64,000 nucleotides of DNA. It comes from Glaciecola petra. Lineage in GTDB: Bacteria; Pseudomonadota; Gammaproteobacteria; Enterobacterales; Alteromonadaceae. Under the pieces are notes generated by a model, which was given only the letters and a program-made list of their open reading frames with translations, made no database searches and was not told the DNA's origin. Where the stretch lies: contig NZ_JAVRHX010000001.1 in NCBI RefSeq assembly GCF_031846345.1, forward strand, positions 992,001 to 1,056,000, written 5' to 3'. The translations under genes were made by a program, and so were the position numbers. This document shows, piece by piece, positions 9,291-19,036 of the stretch (positions are counted from its first letter, which is position 1; every line of letters begins with the position of its first letter).

Positions 9291-9326
9291 ACTTATTACG
9301 CTCGGTTAAAGAGCAATGAGGCAAGA

Positions 9327-10820
9327 ATGAGTAAAGAAATATTATTAGTAGCAGAAGCTGTATCAAACGAAAAGCAAGTGCCAAGAGAAAAGATTTTTGA
9401 GGCTCTTGAATTTGCATTAGCGAGCGCTACCAAGAAGAAAAACGACGGTAACATAGAAGTACGTGTTTCTATTGATAGAGAAACAGGCGATTTTGACACT
9501 TTTAGACGTTGGTTAGTCGTTGAAGATGATGTAGAACAAGAAAACCCATTTGCTGAAATTACAATATCAGCAGCGCAGATTGATGAGCCCGATATGGAAC
9601 TTGGCGGTTTTGTAGAAGAGCAAATTGAATCAATTGCTTTTGACCGAATCACTACGCAAACAGCAAAGCAAGTTATTGTGCAAAAAGTACGTGAAGCTGA
9701 ACGCGCGCAAATGATTGCAGAGTACGAAGACCGAGTAGGTGAATTAGTCACTGGTACGGTTAAAAAAGTAAATAGAGACAATATCATTATTGATTTAGGA
9801 AACAATGCAGAAGGCGTTATTTTTAGAGAAGATATGTTACCTAGAGAAACATTTAGACCGGGTGACCGAGTGCGTGGTCTCTTATATGTTATTAAACCAG
9901 AAGCGAGAGGCGCCCAACTCTTTATAAGCCGAACTCATCCAGATATGTTGGTTGAGTTATTTCGCCTAGAAGTTCCCGAAATTGCTGAAGAAACATTAGA
10001 TATCAAAGCGGCGGCAAGAGATCCTGGTGCCCGTGCAAAAATTGCGGTTAAAACAAATGATAAACGCCTTGATCCGGTTGGTGCTTGCGTGGGTATGCGT
10101 GGTTCTCGTGTGCAAGCGGTTTCAAGCGAGCTTGGCGGAGAGCGTGTAGATATTGTGTTGTGGGATGAAAATCCGGCGCAGTTTGTTATTAATGCAATGG
10201 CGCCCGCCGAAGTAGCATCTATCGTAGTTGATGAAGATACTAAGGCAATGGATGTGGCAGTTGAAAGCGACAACTTAGCGCAAGCGATAGGTCGTAATGG
10301 TCAAAACATACGCCTTGCTAGTCAGTTGACTGAGTGGGAACTGAATGTCATGACTGTGGAAGATTTAACGACTAAGCATGAAGAAGAAAACAAAAAAGTA
10401 TTATCAGTATTTACTGATGGCCTAGACGTTGACGAAGACTTTGCGCTTGTATTAGTAGATGAAGGTTTTACTAGTTTGGAAGAAATTGCTTATGTTCCTG
10501 TAAATGAGCTTTTAGGAATTGAAGGACTTGATGAAGACATTGTCGAAGAATTAAGAAATAGAGCAAAAGCCACATTGACAACGCGTGCTTTGGCAAATGA
10601 AGAATCCTTAGAATCAGCAGAACCTGACCAGGAATTGCTTGACTTAGAAGGTATGGATAAGCATGTTGCCTATTTACTTGCTAGCAGAGGCGTAACAAAC
10701 CTTGAACTACTAGCTGAGCAGGGCACCGACGAAATAAGCGACATCGAAGAGTTGACCGAGGAAAAAGCAGGGGAGCTAATTATGGCTGCTAGAAACCTTG
10801 TTTGGTTTAACGAAGAATAG
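9327..10820 (+). CDS. nusA: Transcription termination/antitermination factor NusA
   Basis: This 497-residue protein is collinear with E. coli NusA (495). It has an RNA-polymerase-binding N-domain (FDTFRRWLVVEDDVE), an S1 domain near residues 135-200 (VKKVNRDNIIIDLGNNAEGV), two KH domains (AVKTNDKRLDPVGACVGMRG and NLAQAIGRNGQNIRLASQL) and two C-terminal acidic repeats. It binds RNA polymerase and controls pausing, intrinsic termination and rrn antitermination. It lies between rimP and infB, 23 bases before infB, and may regulate the operon through the leader hairpins. Confidence 0.97.
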   Translation: MSKEILLVAEAVSNEKQVPREKIFEALEFALASATKKKNDGNIEVRVSIDRETGDFDTFRRWLVVEDDVEQENPFAEITISAAQIDEPDMELGGFVEEQIESIAFDRITTQTAKQVIVQKVREAERAQMIAEYEDRVGELVTGTVKKVNRDNIIIDLGNNAEGVIFREDMLPRETFRPGDRVRGLLYVIKPEARGAQLFISRTHPDMLVELFRLEVPEIAEETLDIKAAARDPGARAKIAVKTNDKRLDPVGACVGMRGSRVQAVSSELGGERVDIVLWDENPAQFVINAMAPAEVASIVVDEDTKAMDVAVESDNLAQAIGRNGQNIRLASQLTEWELNVMTVEDLTTKHEEENKKVLSVFTDGLDVDEDFALVLVDEGFTSLEEIAYVPVNELLGIEGLDEDIVEELRNRAKATLTTRALANEESLESAEPDQELLDLEGMDKHVAYLLASRGVTNLELLAEQGTDEISDIEELTEEKAGELIMAARNLVWFNEE

Positions 10821-10843
10821 GTCAATTAGGAGAATTATCAGAT

Positions 10844-13459
10844 ATGGCAGATGTTTCCATAGAAAAGTTAGCGAGTGATATTAGCACTACAGTTGACCGA
10901 TTATTACAACAATTTAAAGATGCAGGCATTAGCAAAGCTGCAGATGACAGTGTTACCGAAGAAGAAAAAAAGACACTGTTAGACTTTTTAAGCAAGCAAC
11001 ATGGTGGCTCAGGTGCGCAGGCACCCAAAAAGATGACTTTACAGCGCAAAACAACAAGTACTATTAGCTTAGGTAAATCTAGAGCGGTAAAGGTGGAAGT
11101 GCGTAAAAAGCGTACATATGTGAAGCGTTCTGACGAAGAAATTCAAAAGTTAGCAGAAGAAGAAGCACAACGTAAAGCTGAAGAAGAAAAAATACGTTTA
11201 GAGGCTGAACAAAAAGCTGAGGAAGCTGCGAAAGCTGCTAGGGCAGCAGCGGAAGAGAAAGCTAAACAAGCTGCTGAAGCTCGTAAAAAACAAGATGCTG
11301 AACGTGCTGCTAGAGCTGAAAAAGCAAAGAAAGAAGCCGAAGAACGTCGAGCGGACGCTAAATTAAGTGATAAAGATAGAAAAGCACAAGAAGCTGCTCG
11401 TGCAGAAGAAGAAAGGTTACAAAATAAACAGGAAGAAGAAGCCCAGAAAAAGCTTGAAAAAGAAGCTAAGGAAGCGACTGAAGTTGCTAAGAAATTAGCT
11501 GAAGAAAATGAGCGGCGTTGGAAAGAAGAAGAAGAGCGTCGTAAAAAGCAAGAGGCCGAAGAAGTACATTTGCATTCTAATCGCTATGCTCAAGAAGCTG
11601 AAGACGAAGAAGATATGCAAGTGGAGCGTGGAAGTCGACGTCGTAAAAAGAGTAAAAAGAACGCAGGTGAAGATCTTAAACATAGCTTTAATAAGCCTGT
11701 GGCGCCCGTTGAACGAATTGTCAAACTAGGTGAAACCATAACAGTTGGTGATTTGGCTAGTCGTATGTCGGTCAAGGGTACTGAAGTCATTAAAACCATG
11801 ATGAAAATGGGTGAAATGGCGACAATTAACCAAGTGCTAGACCAAGAAACAGCTGTGTTAGTTGTTGAAGAAATGGGTCATAAGTACGAAATTGTGAATG
11901 AAAACGCGCTTGAAGAAGAGCTAGTAGCAGCAAGCTCAGCAGGTGCTATAAAAAGTCGAGCGCCAGTAGTAACCATCATGGGGCACGTCGACCACGGTAA
12001 AACATCGCTACTTGATTTTATAAGAGCGTCTACTGTTGCTGATGGCGAGGCCGGAGGCATAACGCAGCATATTGGTGCCTATAGCGTAGAAACTTCGAAC
12101 GGCCGTATTGCATTTTTGGATACACCAGGGCACGCCGCATTTACTGCGATGCGAGCTCGTGGTGCAACCGCTACGGACATTGTTATATTAGTTGTAGCGG
12201 CAGATGATGGGGTAATGCCGCAAACAAAAGAAGCGATTCAACATAGTAAAGCTGCGGATGTTCCGTTAATTGTTGCTGTTAACAAAATGGATAAAGAATC
12301 AGCCGATCCAGAAAGGGTTAAAACAGAGCTTTCACAAATAGAAGTTATCTCTGAAGAATGGGGCGGTGATTATCAGTTTGTTAACGTCTCGGCCAAAACC
12401 GGCATGGGTGTAGAAGAATTGCTCGAAGCGATTAGTTTACAAGCAGAATTGTTAGATCTGAAAGCATCTGCTGAAGGTCCTGCCAGAGGCATTGTCATTG
12501 AATCACGTCTTGATAAAGGTAGAGGCCCCGTGGCTTCTGTACTAGTGCAAGAAGGTGAGTTACGTGCCGGTGATATTTTATTATGTGGTGAAGAGTATGG
12601 CCGAGTGCGTGCCATGCGCGATGAAAATGGTAAAGGTATTGACGTCGCTGGTCCTTCTACTCCGGTAGAAGTGCTTGGTTTGTCAGGTATACCTATTGCA
12701 GGTGAAAACGCAGTAGTGGTTCAAGATGAGCGTAAAGCGCGAGAAGTTGCCGCCAAACGTCATACTAAACAGCGTGAACTTAAACTAGCGAAGCAACAAA
12801 AAGCTAAGTTAGAAAATATGTTTGCAAACATGGAAAGTGGCGATGTGAGTGATTTGAACATTGTATTAAAAGCAGATGTTCAAGGATCAATTGAAGCGAT
12901 ATCAGATAGTTTAACCAAACTTTCTACGGATGAAGTAAAAGTGAATATTATCGGCAGTGGTGTCGGTGGTATCACAGAGACAGACGCGAGTTTGGCTGCG
13001 GCTTCATCAGCAATCGTAGTTGGCTTTAACGTTCGAGCAGATGCTACCGCTCGAAAAATGATTGAAGCAGAAGAAATTGATTTACGTTATTACAGTATTA
13101 TTTATGAGTTGATTGAAGAAGTTAAACAAGCGATGAGTGGTATGCTTGCGCCTGAATTTAAACAAGAAATCATAGGTCTAGCTGAAGTTAGAGACGTGTT
13201 TAAATCACCTAAACTTGGGGCTATAGCGGGTTGTATGGTCACTGAGGGTGTAATTAAACGTAGCAATCCTATTCGTGTACTACGTGAAAACGTAGTGATT
13301 TACGAAGGTGAGCTTGAGTCTTTACGCCGCTTTAAAGACGATGTTCAAGACGTTAAAAAAGGTATTGAATGTGGTATCGGTGTTAAGAATTATAACGACG
13401 TAAAAGTGGGCGACCAAATTGAAGTCTTTGAAATCGTAGAAGTTAAACGCGAAATTTAA
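10844..13459 (+). CDS. infB: Translation initiation factor IF-2
   Basis: This 871-residue protein (E. coli 890) has an N-terminal IF2 subdomain, a long charged linker of A/E/K/R heptad-like repeats (about residues 85-260), and the GTPase domain with G1 GHVDHGKT (residues 380-387), DTPGH and NKMD. IF2 domains II-IV follow, ending IEVFEIVEVKREI. It delivers fMet-tRNA to the 30S subunit and promotes subunit joining. An AGGAG site precedes the ATG. A hairpin 21 bases after the stop separates it from rbfA, so downstream expression may partly depend on readthrough. Confidence 0.97.
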   Translation: MADVSIEKLASDISTTVDRLLQQFKDAGISKAADDSVTEEEKKTLLDFLSKQHGGSGAQAPKKMTLQRKTTSTISLGKSRAVKVEVRKKRTYVKRSDEEIQKLAEEEAQRKAEEEKIRLEAEQKAEEAAKAARAAAEEKAKQAAEARKKQDAERAARAEKAKKEAEERRADAKLSDKDRKAQEAARAEEERLQNKQEEEAQKKLEKEAKEATEVAKKLAEENERRWKEEEERRKKQEAEEVHLHSNRYAQEAEDEEDMQVERGSRRRKKSKKNAGEDLKHSFNKPVAPVERIVKLGETITVGDLASRMSVKGTEVIKTMMKMGEMATINQVLDQETAVLVVEEMGHKYEIVNENALEEELVAASSAGAIKSRAPVVTIMGHVDHGKTSLLDFIRASTVADGEAGGITQHIGAYSVETSNGRIAFLDTPGHAAFTAMRARGATATDIVILVVAADDGVMPQTKEAIQHSKAADVPLIVAVNKMDKESADPERVKTELSQIEVISEEWGGDYQFVNVSAKTGMGVEELLEAISLQAELLDLKASAEGPARGIVIESRLDKGRGPVASVLVQEGELRAGDILLCGEEYGRVRAMRDENGKGIDVAGPSTPVEVLGLSGIPIAGENAVVVQDERKAREVAAKRHTKQRELKLAKQQKAKLENMFANMESGDVSDLNIVLKADVQGSIEAISDSLTKLSTDEVKVNIIGSGVGGITETDASLAAASSAIVVGFNVRADATARKMIEAEEIDLRYYSIIYELIEEVKQAMSGMLAPEFKQEIIGLAEVRDVFKSPKLGAIAGCMVTEGVIKRSNPIRVLRENVVIYEGELESLRRFKDDVQDVKKGIECGIGVKNYNDVKVGDQIEVFEIVEVKREI

Positions 13460-13480
13460 AGTACCTCAACACAATAACAG

Positions 13481-13504
13481 CGGAGGCTTTATGCCTCCGT
13501 TTTT
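13481..13504 (+). terminator. Terminator between infB and rbfA
   Basis: CGGAGGC, loop TTTAT and GCCTCCG are followed by T5. It lies inside the conserved operon, so it probably reduces rather than abolishes rbfA-truB transcription. Confidence 0.75.
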
Positions 13505-13539
13505 GTCAATAAATGACTATGATTTAAGAGTTGAATGTA

Positions 13540-13941
13540 ATGGCTAGAGAGTTTTCCCGCACTGACAGAGTAGCGCAACAAATACACAAAGAAGTTGCTT
13601 TAATCTTACAGCAAGAATTTAAGCATCGTGAGCCAGAGGTCGGCATGATTACAGTGTCGGATGTAGAAGTATCACGTGACTTAGCACATGCAAAAGTATT
13701 TATTACGTTTTATGCTAATGATGAAGAAAAAGCGAAAAAAGACTTAGTTAAACTAAAAGAAAATGAAAGTTTTGTAAGAGGAATTTTGGGCAGGAGAGTG
13801 CGCATGCGCAACATTCCGGCCGTTCATTTTTTTAGAGATAGTTCTATTTTAGAGGGAGCAAGAATTTCTCAGCTAGTAAATAAAGCAATTGCTTCGGATG
13901 AAGCAAAAAAGATAACACCTGACGAAGACAAAGAAGTCTAA
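13540..13941 (+). CDS. rbfA: Ribosome-binding factor A
   Basis: RbfA is a KH-fold protein that binds the 30S subunit during late 16S rRNA processing and cold adaptation. MAREFSRTDRVAQQIHKEVA and SRDLAHAKVFITF match the family. I choose ATG 13540 over TTG 13531: it matches E. coli MAKEFGRPQRVAQ, sits 9 bases after AAGAG, and gives 133 residues, the E. coli length. TTG 13531 would abut that ribosome site. The gene lies between infB and truB as usual, 7 bases before truB. Confidence 0.95.
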   Translation: MAREFSRTDRVAQQIHKEVALILQQEFKHREPEVGMITVSDVEVSRDLAHAKVFITFYANDEEKAKKDLVKLKENESFVRGILGRRVRMRNIPAVHFFRDSSILEGARISQLVNKAIASDEAKKITPDEDKEV

Positions 13942-13948
13942 TCGTATA

Positions 13949-14893
13949 ATGGGTAGAACACGCAAAGGTCGCGCTATTAACGGCGTGCTACTAGTCGATA
14001 AACCCACGGGCGTATCGTCTAATTTTGTTGTACAAAAAGTAAAACGAATCTTCTATGCAAAAAAAGCGGGTCATACCGGCGCTTTGGATCCTCTGGCCAC
14101 TGGTTTGTTGCCAATTTGTTTGGGAGAGGCGACAAAGTTTTCACAATTTTTGTTAGATGCTGATAAATCCTATTTGGTTAGCGCTAAACTTGGCGAGCGC
14201 ACCGATACTTCTGACTCTGATGGTGAAATTGTTGAAACTAGCAAGGTACAGGTATCTGAAGCAAAAATAAAAGAAGAATTGAATACCTTTCTGGGTAAAA
14301 TAAAGCAAGTGCCATCGATGTTCTCGGCTTTAAAACATGAAGGAAAGCCACTATATCACTATGCACGGCAAGGTATAGTTATTGATAGACCCGCTCGCGA
14401 TATAGAAATATATAATATAGATTGGCGAAGTCTAAAAAATAACATATTAACACTAAATGTTAGTTGCTCAAAAGGCACATATATTAGATCGTTAATCGAC
14501 GATTTAGGCCAAAACCTTGGTTGTGGGGCACATGTCGTCGCGTTAAGGCGCACTGGCGTCGCTCACTTTGATACCAGCAAAATGATGTCATTTAAAGAGT
14601 TAGATAAGCTAGACGAAGACACAGACCGGAACATCCTAGGTAGCTTTAACACTTTGGATGCTTTGCTATTACCTATGGATATTGCTATTTCTAGGTTAGA
14701 TAAAGTAAATATTAGCGAAACAGACGCCAAGGCATTCATGCATGGACAAAGTCTTGATCTTGACAGCGTAAAAGTTACGCTTAATCCACAATGTTTTGTG
14801 CGTATTTACCATAATGATTTATTTCTTGGATTAGCTGAGTGTAGTGCCGATAAAAGGATAAATCCAAAAAGATTGGTTGTTTATGAGTCTTAA
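13949..14893 (+). CDS. truB: tRNA pseudouridine(55) synthase TruB
   Basis: This 314-residue enzyme makes the universal pseudouridine 55 in tRNA T loops. The catalytic motif is GHTGALDPLATGLLP with D47 as nucleophile; the opening NGVLLVDKPTGVSSN and the CSKGTYIRSLIDDLG motif are also diagnostic. A C-terminal PUA-like domain begins near residue 245. It starts 7 bases after rbfA, implying co-translation. Confidence 0.96.
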   Translation: MGRTRKGRAINGVLLVDKPTGVSSNFVVQKVKRIFYAKKAGHTGALDPLATGLLPICLGEATKFSQFLLDADKSYLVSAKLGERTDTSDSDGEIVETSKVQVSEAKIKEELNTFLGKIKQVPSMFSALKHEGKPLYHYARQGIVIDRPARDIEIYNIDWRSLKNNILTLNVSCSKGTYIRSLIDDLGQNLGCGAHVVALRRTGVAHFDTSKMMSFKELDKLDEDTDRNILGSFNTLDALLLPMDIAISRLDKVNISETDAKAFMHGQSLDLDSVKVTLNPQCFVRIYHNDLFLGLAECSADKRINPKRLVVYES

Positions 14894-14971
14894 TCCGATA
14901 TTGCTTAGGATAACCACGTTTTATTTGTAATGACGGGCATACAGCCCATTAAAATATTGGCCATATATATC

Positions 14972-14999
14972 TTGCTTAAATTACTGCTTTCTATATAAT
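14972..14999 (+). promoter_or_regulatory. Promoter of rpsO
   Basis: TTGCTT (14972-14977), a 16-base spacer and a perfect TATAAT (14994-14999) lie 66 bases before the rpsO ATG. The leader is long enough for the S15 autoregulatory structure known in E. coli, though I did not identify the pseudoknot. Confidence 0.7.
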
Positions 15000-15065
15000 G
15001 CGTCGCTCTTACGGTGAGTCTGAATTAGTGATTGGACTTGCTTAACAAAAACATTGGAGAAACAC

Positions 15066-15335
15066 ATGTCACTAACTACAGCAGAAACCGCAAATATCAT
15101 TGCCGATTACGGCGTTAAAGAGGGAGACACTGGCTCTCCTGAAGTTCAAGTTGCATTATTAACGCATAACATTAATAAATTGCAGGGCCATTTTGCAGAT
15201 CATAAAAAAGACCACCATTCACGTCGTGGTCTTTTGAGAATGGTTAGTCAACGCAGAAAATTACTTGATTATCTAAAGCGTAAAGACTCTGAGCGTTACT
15301 TAGCGTTGATCAAGCGTTTAGGTTTACGTCGATAA
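15066..15335 (+). CDS. rpsO: 30S ribosomal protein S15
   Basis: The 89-residue product is nearly identical to E. coli S15 in its second half (GHFADHKKDHHSRRGLLRMV, then DYLKRKDSERY, ending LIKRLGLRR). I start at ATG 15066 (MSLTTAETA), which has GGAG 7 bases upstream and gives the exact E. coli length; an upstream in-frame TTG at 15054 overlaps that ribosome site. S15 binds the central domain of 16S rRNA. It has its own promoter and is followed by a strong terminator, not by pnp as in E. coli. Confidence 0.97.
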   Translation: MSLTTAETANIIADYGVKEGDTGSPEVQVALLTHNINKLQGHFADHKKDHHSRRGLLRMVSQRRKLLDYLKRKDSERYLALIKRLGLRR

Positions 15336-15365
15336 AGAAAAAGCTTTTACAGCTTAACGAATTAT

Positions 15366-15393
15366 AAAAAAAGCACCTTTGGGTGCTTTTTTT
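15366..15393. terminator. Terminator between rpsO and a convergent gene
   Basis: A-rich arm, GCACC, loop TTTG, GGTGC and a T tract begin about 30 bases after the rpsO stop. A/T flanks on both sides make it usable from both strands. Confidence 0.85.
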
Positions 15394-15415
15394 ATATCAG
15401 TGAAAATCTTAAGTA

Positions 15416-16150
15416 TTAAACGGTTCTATTGATTACTGCATTTAGTCTGCTTTCTATTTCTTGAAGTTCTTTCAATAGGTTGGTATTTCTTCTTTCAAGC
15501 AAAATGATTTTTTCAGCCATTTCTCTAATTTTTCTATCTTGTTGGTTAATGTTTTCTTGAACCGCTTCTTGATTCACAGTAGCTGAAAGCATCTCATTTG
15601 CTTGAGCAGAAACTTTTGAATTAACACTATCGATCCGCTGCTGGGTGGTACCTATGCTCGATTGGTTGCTAGCTACTTGGGTCTTAAGCGTATTAATAAG
15701 GCCTGAGACTTCGCGCTGAGACTTCTTTGCTTCTTCACTTAGTGATTTTATTTCTGTCTGGTTGCGTCTCCATGCAGAAGCCCAAAGTTTGTCCATTTGT
15801 TCCCACAACTCTTCAGATTTTTCAGATAGCTCAGTCACTTTAACCTGCAATGCTATCGTTGAATTACCCATTTCCTCCCCCGTTGCAGACAACCTGTTCT
15901 CGAGGCTTAGTAAGCGTTTTTCTTTTTCATCTATTAGGGCTAGGTTTTTTTCATGCAAGGTATATAAAAATCCACTTGCGCCACAAGCTGCTAGAGCTAC
16001 TAATAGGGCAATGACAGTAAGTCCGCTGCTATTTTTGGAGTTTCCTTGAGTTGTTCCTTTGCTCGCGTTACGAGGGCTGGCTACTGGAATACGATCATTT
16101 ACGTCCACATTTATTGGTGCAAAGTCTTTGTCTTTGTTCTGTCCAGACAC
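15416..16150 (-). CDS. Single-pass membrane protein with long coiled coil, unknown function
   Basis: I do not recognise a family. The 244 residues comprise a polar, Ser/Asn/Lys-rich N-terminal cytoplasmic segment, one membrane helix (about residues 43-63, LTVIALLVALAACGASGFLY), and a long region of heptad-like helices to the C-terminus. Examples are EKEKRLLSLENRLSATGEEM and KIREMAEKIILLERRNTNLL. The likely topology is N-in with the coiled coil outside the membrane. The start is GTG with an AAGGAATAATAA ribosome site. It is convergent with rpsO and divergent from the GGDEF/EAL gene, so no operon partner informs its role. Confidence 0.75.
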   Translation of the reverse strand: MSGQNKDKDFAPINVDVNDRIPVASPRNASKGTTQGNSKNSSGLTVIALLVALAACGASGFLYTLHEKNLALIDEKEKRLLSLENRLSATGEEMGNSTIALQVKVTELSEKSEELWEQMDKLWASAWRRNQTEIKSLSEEAKKSQREVSGLINTLKTQVASNQSSIGTTQQRIDSVNSKVSAQANEMLSATVNQEAVQENINQQDRKIREMAEKIILLERRNTNLLKELQEIESRLNAVINRTV

Positions 16151-16333
16151 TTATTATTCCTTTTAACTACAACAATTTTATAAATATTAGTCCTTATATA
16201 ATACATCAAGTTCGGCATGTAACTAAATATTTTAAAAAGCGCATACTTTTTATTAATTTGCCGATACAGAATTAGTTGGCAAGCTGCTAATAATTAAACT
16301 ATTATTACAATTCAGAAGTTAAAACAGACGCTT

Positions 16334-18760
16334 ATGAAATTAAACTCCAAATTGTCGTTCACGTTAGGTGTAAGAAGTTTAGTGCTTCTTGTGTGCTTGG
16401 GCCTTTTAATGGCTTTTATGCAAACTATATTTGACTTTCGTCAACGCCAAGCAGAAGTTTCACAAACAATAGAGTCAATCGTGACTGCAGCTAAAGGTTC
16501 AGCTAGCAATGCGGTTTACTTACTAGAAGACCGCATGGCTGAACAAGTCATTAACGGCTTATCCTATTTTGATTTTTTTAGCTATGTCGCCATTATTGAT
16601 GATCAGAATAAAGTCATGGCCGATTTTTCCAGACAAGAAAACCTTGACGAAACAACAAACCCAACACTTACCTATAATTCTGTGCTTAATTTAGTGGTTC
16701 CCAATTTTACTCGGTCAACGGTAGAGTTATCCGGTGAAATGTTAAGTCCCGGTCAAAACAGTTCTTATGGTAAAATGGTGTTGGTTATCGATAATCACGT
16801 CGCTTTGTCGGGTGTATACGAGCGTGCAATTAGAGCTTTCGCGATTGCCTTAGGCGGTTATATATTATTAACCTTAGCGCTTAGTATTTTGTATCACCTT
16901 ACACTAGCAGCTCCACTTACGCGTTTGTCTGACCGTTTTCAACGCGTTAATACTAAATCAATCGCCACTCAGAAAATAAACCACTTAGTTGGTCACGAAA
17001 GAGACGAATTTAGTTTAATTGTTAATGCCGCCAACGATATGTTGTCACGCATATCCACTGGGCAAGTGCTCTTAACTGAACGATCACAACGATTTAGATT
17101 AATTCTAGATACCGCCCCTGCACTGATTTTTTCACTCGATAGTAATCTCAATTTTGTTTTCGCAAATAAAGCTGCAGCAACGTTTTATGGATACAGTATT
17201 TATGAATTAAAAGGGCGATCAGCAGATGAAGTGATTAAGCCTATTGATGCTGATTTAAGTGATGCAATAAATGACTTTCTTGGCTCTCGAAAACGACAGT
17301 TTAATCATACATTACCTGTTAAAAATGCGAGTAATGTTGACTGCCACATGGAAATGGCGTTTGTTAAATTCAAAACGCCCGATGGCCATAGTATTTTAAT
17401 TACAGCGTCTGATGTAACGAAACGCATTCAGGCAGAAGAAAAGATTGAGTCCTTGGCCTATTTTGATCCATTAACTAACTTACCTAATCGAAACAAAGTT
17501 TATGATGTACTTAATGAGTCATCGGTCAATGATGATATTTATGGTATTGCGGTAATTGCAGACTTAGACCAATTTAAACGTATCAACGATACCTTAAGTC
17601 ATTCGGTAGGTGATCAACTAATAGTAAAATTGGCGAGTCGACTACGAAAAGAGTTTTCATTTTTAGATTTAGTCGCTCGATTGGGCGCAGATGAATTTCT
17701 ATGTATTGAAGAAAATGTATCTACCGAACTTGAAGTTGCAACAAATAGTGCAGAGGTATTGGGCGAGAGACTGAGAGTATGCATTAATAAAGAAATTGAA
17801 ATTGGTCTACATAGCTATGCCTTAACAGCAAGTGTTGGTGTTGTTTTATTTAAAAAAGACCGTTTCAATGCTGATCAAATTTTGCAATATGCCGACACGG
17901 CCATGTATGAGTCGAAAAAGGCAGGCAGAAATTGCGTAACACTTTTTAAAGATGAAATGGCGACCCAAGCAGCCGAGCTGTTAAAGCTTGAACGCGACAT
18001 AATGAAGGCAATGTTTAGGGACGAGTTTTACTTTGTCTTGCAGCCGATTGTGGATTCAATATCGCAAAAAGTGGTTGGCGCAGAAGCGTTAATGCGCTGG
18101 CGCAAGGGCGACGAAATTATTAGCCCAGTTGAGTTTATACCATTTTTGGAAGAAAGCGCGTTGATTGTAGACGTAGGTGAAAGAATTTTAAATAAAGTTT
18201 GTGCCTTTATTGCTGATACTAAGGGCAGAGACTTATTATCAGATGGTTTCAGGTTTGCGGTTAACATTAGTGCCAAACAATTAGCACGTACCGATTTTAT
18301 TGAAACAGTTTCGCGGGTGCTCACAAAGCATAACGTAGACGGTAAATATTTAGACTTTGAAATTACCGAAAGTGTCGCATTAAACAACATGGAAGATACG
18401 ATAAGCAAAATACTTAGCTTGAAGAAAATGGGCGTCGGTTTTTCACTTGACGATTTTGGTACAGGTTTTTCTTCTTTAAGCCACTTAAAAGATTTGCCGG
18501 TCGATAAATTAAAAATTGATCGCTCATTTATTAACGACATTACCTTAGATAAACAAGACGAAAACTTAGTGCGTTCTATCATTCAACTGTCTAAAAACCT
18601 GGGCCTAACAACTGTTGCAGAAGGCGTTGAAACCGAAGCACAAGTTGAGTGGCTTATGTTGAACGGCGATATTTTGTTTCAAGGTTATTATTATAGTAAG
18701 CCAATTGACCCACTAAAATTTGAAAGGAAGTATCTCAATCAAGAAGTCGTTACAAAATAA
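16334..18760 (+). CDS. Membrane-bound PAS-GGDEF-EAL protein, probable c-di-GMP phosphodiesterase
   Basis: The 808 residues contain a membrane helix (about 13-35), a periplasmic sensor domain, a second helix (about 170-192), HAMP-like sequence, PAS (about 250-370; FRLILDTAPALIFSLD), GGDEF and EAL domains. The GGDEF signature is altered to GADEF (residues 451-455), and there is no RxxD inhibitory site 5 residues before it, so cyclase activity is doubtful. The EAL side looks intact: EALMRW at 584, NISAKQL, ITES, DDFGTGFSS, KIDRSF and AEGVET. It therefore probably hydrolyses c-di-GMP in response to a periplasmic signal. A c-di-GMP-type regulator (CsgD/VpsT-like) lies 8 kb away. Confidence 0.88.
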   Translation: MKLNSKLSFTLGVRSLVLLVCLGLLMAFMQTIFDFRQRQAEVSQTIESIVTAAKGSASNAVYLLEDRMAEQVINGLSYFDFFSYVAIIDDQNKVMADFSRQENLDETTNPTLTYNSVLNLVVPNFTRSTVELSGEMLSPGQNSSYGKMVLVIDNHVALSGVYERAIRAFAIALGGYILLTLALSILYHLTLAAPLTRLSDRFQRVNTKSIATQKINHLVGHERDEFSLIVNAANDMLSRISTGQVLLTERSQRFRLILDTAPALIFSLDSNLNFVFANKAAATFYGYSIYELKGRSADEVIKPIDADLSDAINDFLGSRKRQFNHTLPVKNASNVDCHMEMAFVKFKTPDGHSILITASDVTKRIQAEEKIESLAYFDPLTNLPNRNKVYDVLNESSVNDDIYGIAVIADLDQFKRINDTLSHSVGDQLIVKLASRLRKEFSFLDLVARLGADEFLCIEENVSTELEVATNSAEVLGERLRVCINKEIEIGLHSYALTASVGVVLFKKDRFNADQILQYADTAMYESKKAGRNCVTLFKDEMATQAAELLKLERDIMKAMFRDEFYFVLQPIVDSISQKVVGAEALMRWRKGDEIISPVEFIPFLEESALIVDVGERILNKVCAFIADTKGRDLLSDGFRFAVNISAKQLARTDFIETVSRVLTKHNVDGKYLDFEITESVALNNMEDTISKILSLKKMGVGFSLDDFGTGFSSLSHLKDLPVDKLKIDRSFINDITLDKQDENLVRSIIQLSKNLGLTTVAEGVETEAQVEWLMLNGDILFQGYYYSKPIDPLKFERKYLNQEVVTK

Positions 18761-19036
18761 GCTCGTCTGTGTGATCCCACTCCTCGAAATTATTGATTAA
18801 GTAAACTCAAGTAACAACATCCTTACAATCTAAGCGAAAGCCTTTTATCCCTCTGAGCAAGTTTGTCGTCCGTTTCAGCCTGTTTGCGTTGTGCCCTCAT
18901 TTGTTACATGTAAATAATATGTAAATAAGGTTAAAACTTATATTTTGCTGCCACATTTATTTGGGTATGTATTGGTTGTTATTTGGTAACAGCTAAGGTT
19001 TCGCCAAGACCTTTTCTTGGTTTAATAGGGATTCTA

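Noticed and set aside
9296..9805. A 169-codon frame antisense to nusA
   Set aside because: Ser/Thr-rich composition is typical of antisense frames, and nusA is certain.
18028..18582. A 184-codon frame antisense to the EAL domain
   Set aside because: It overlaps an unambiguous catalytic domain and has antisense-like composition.
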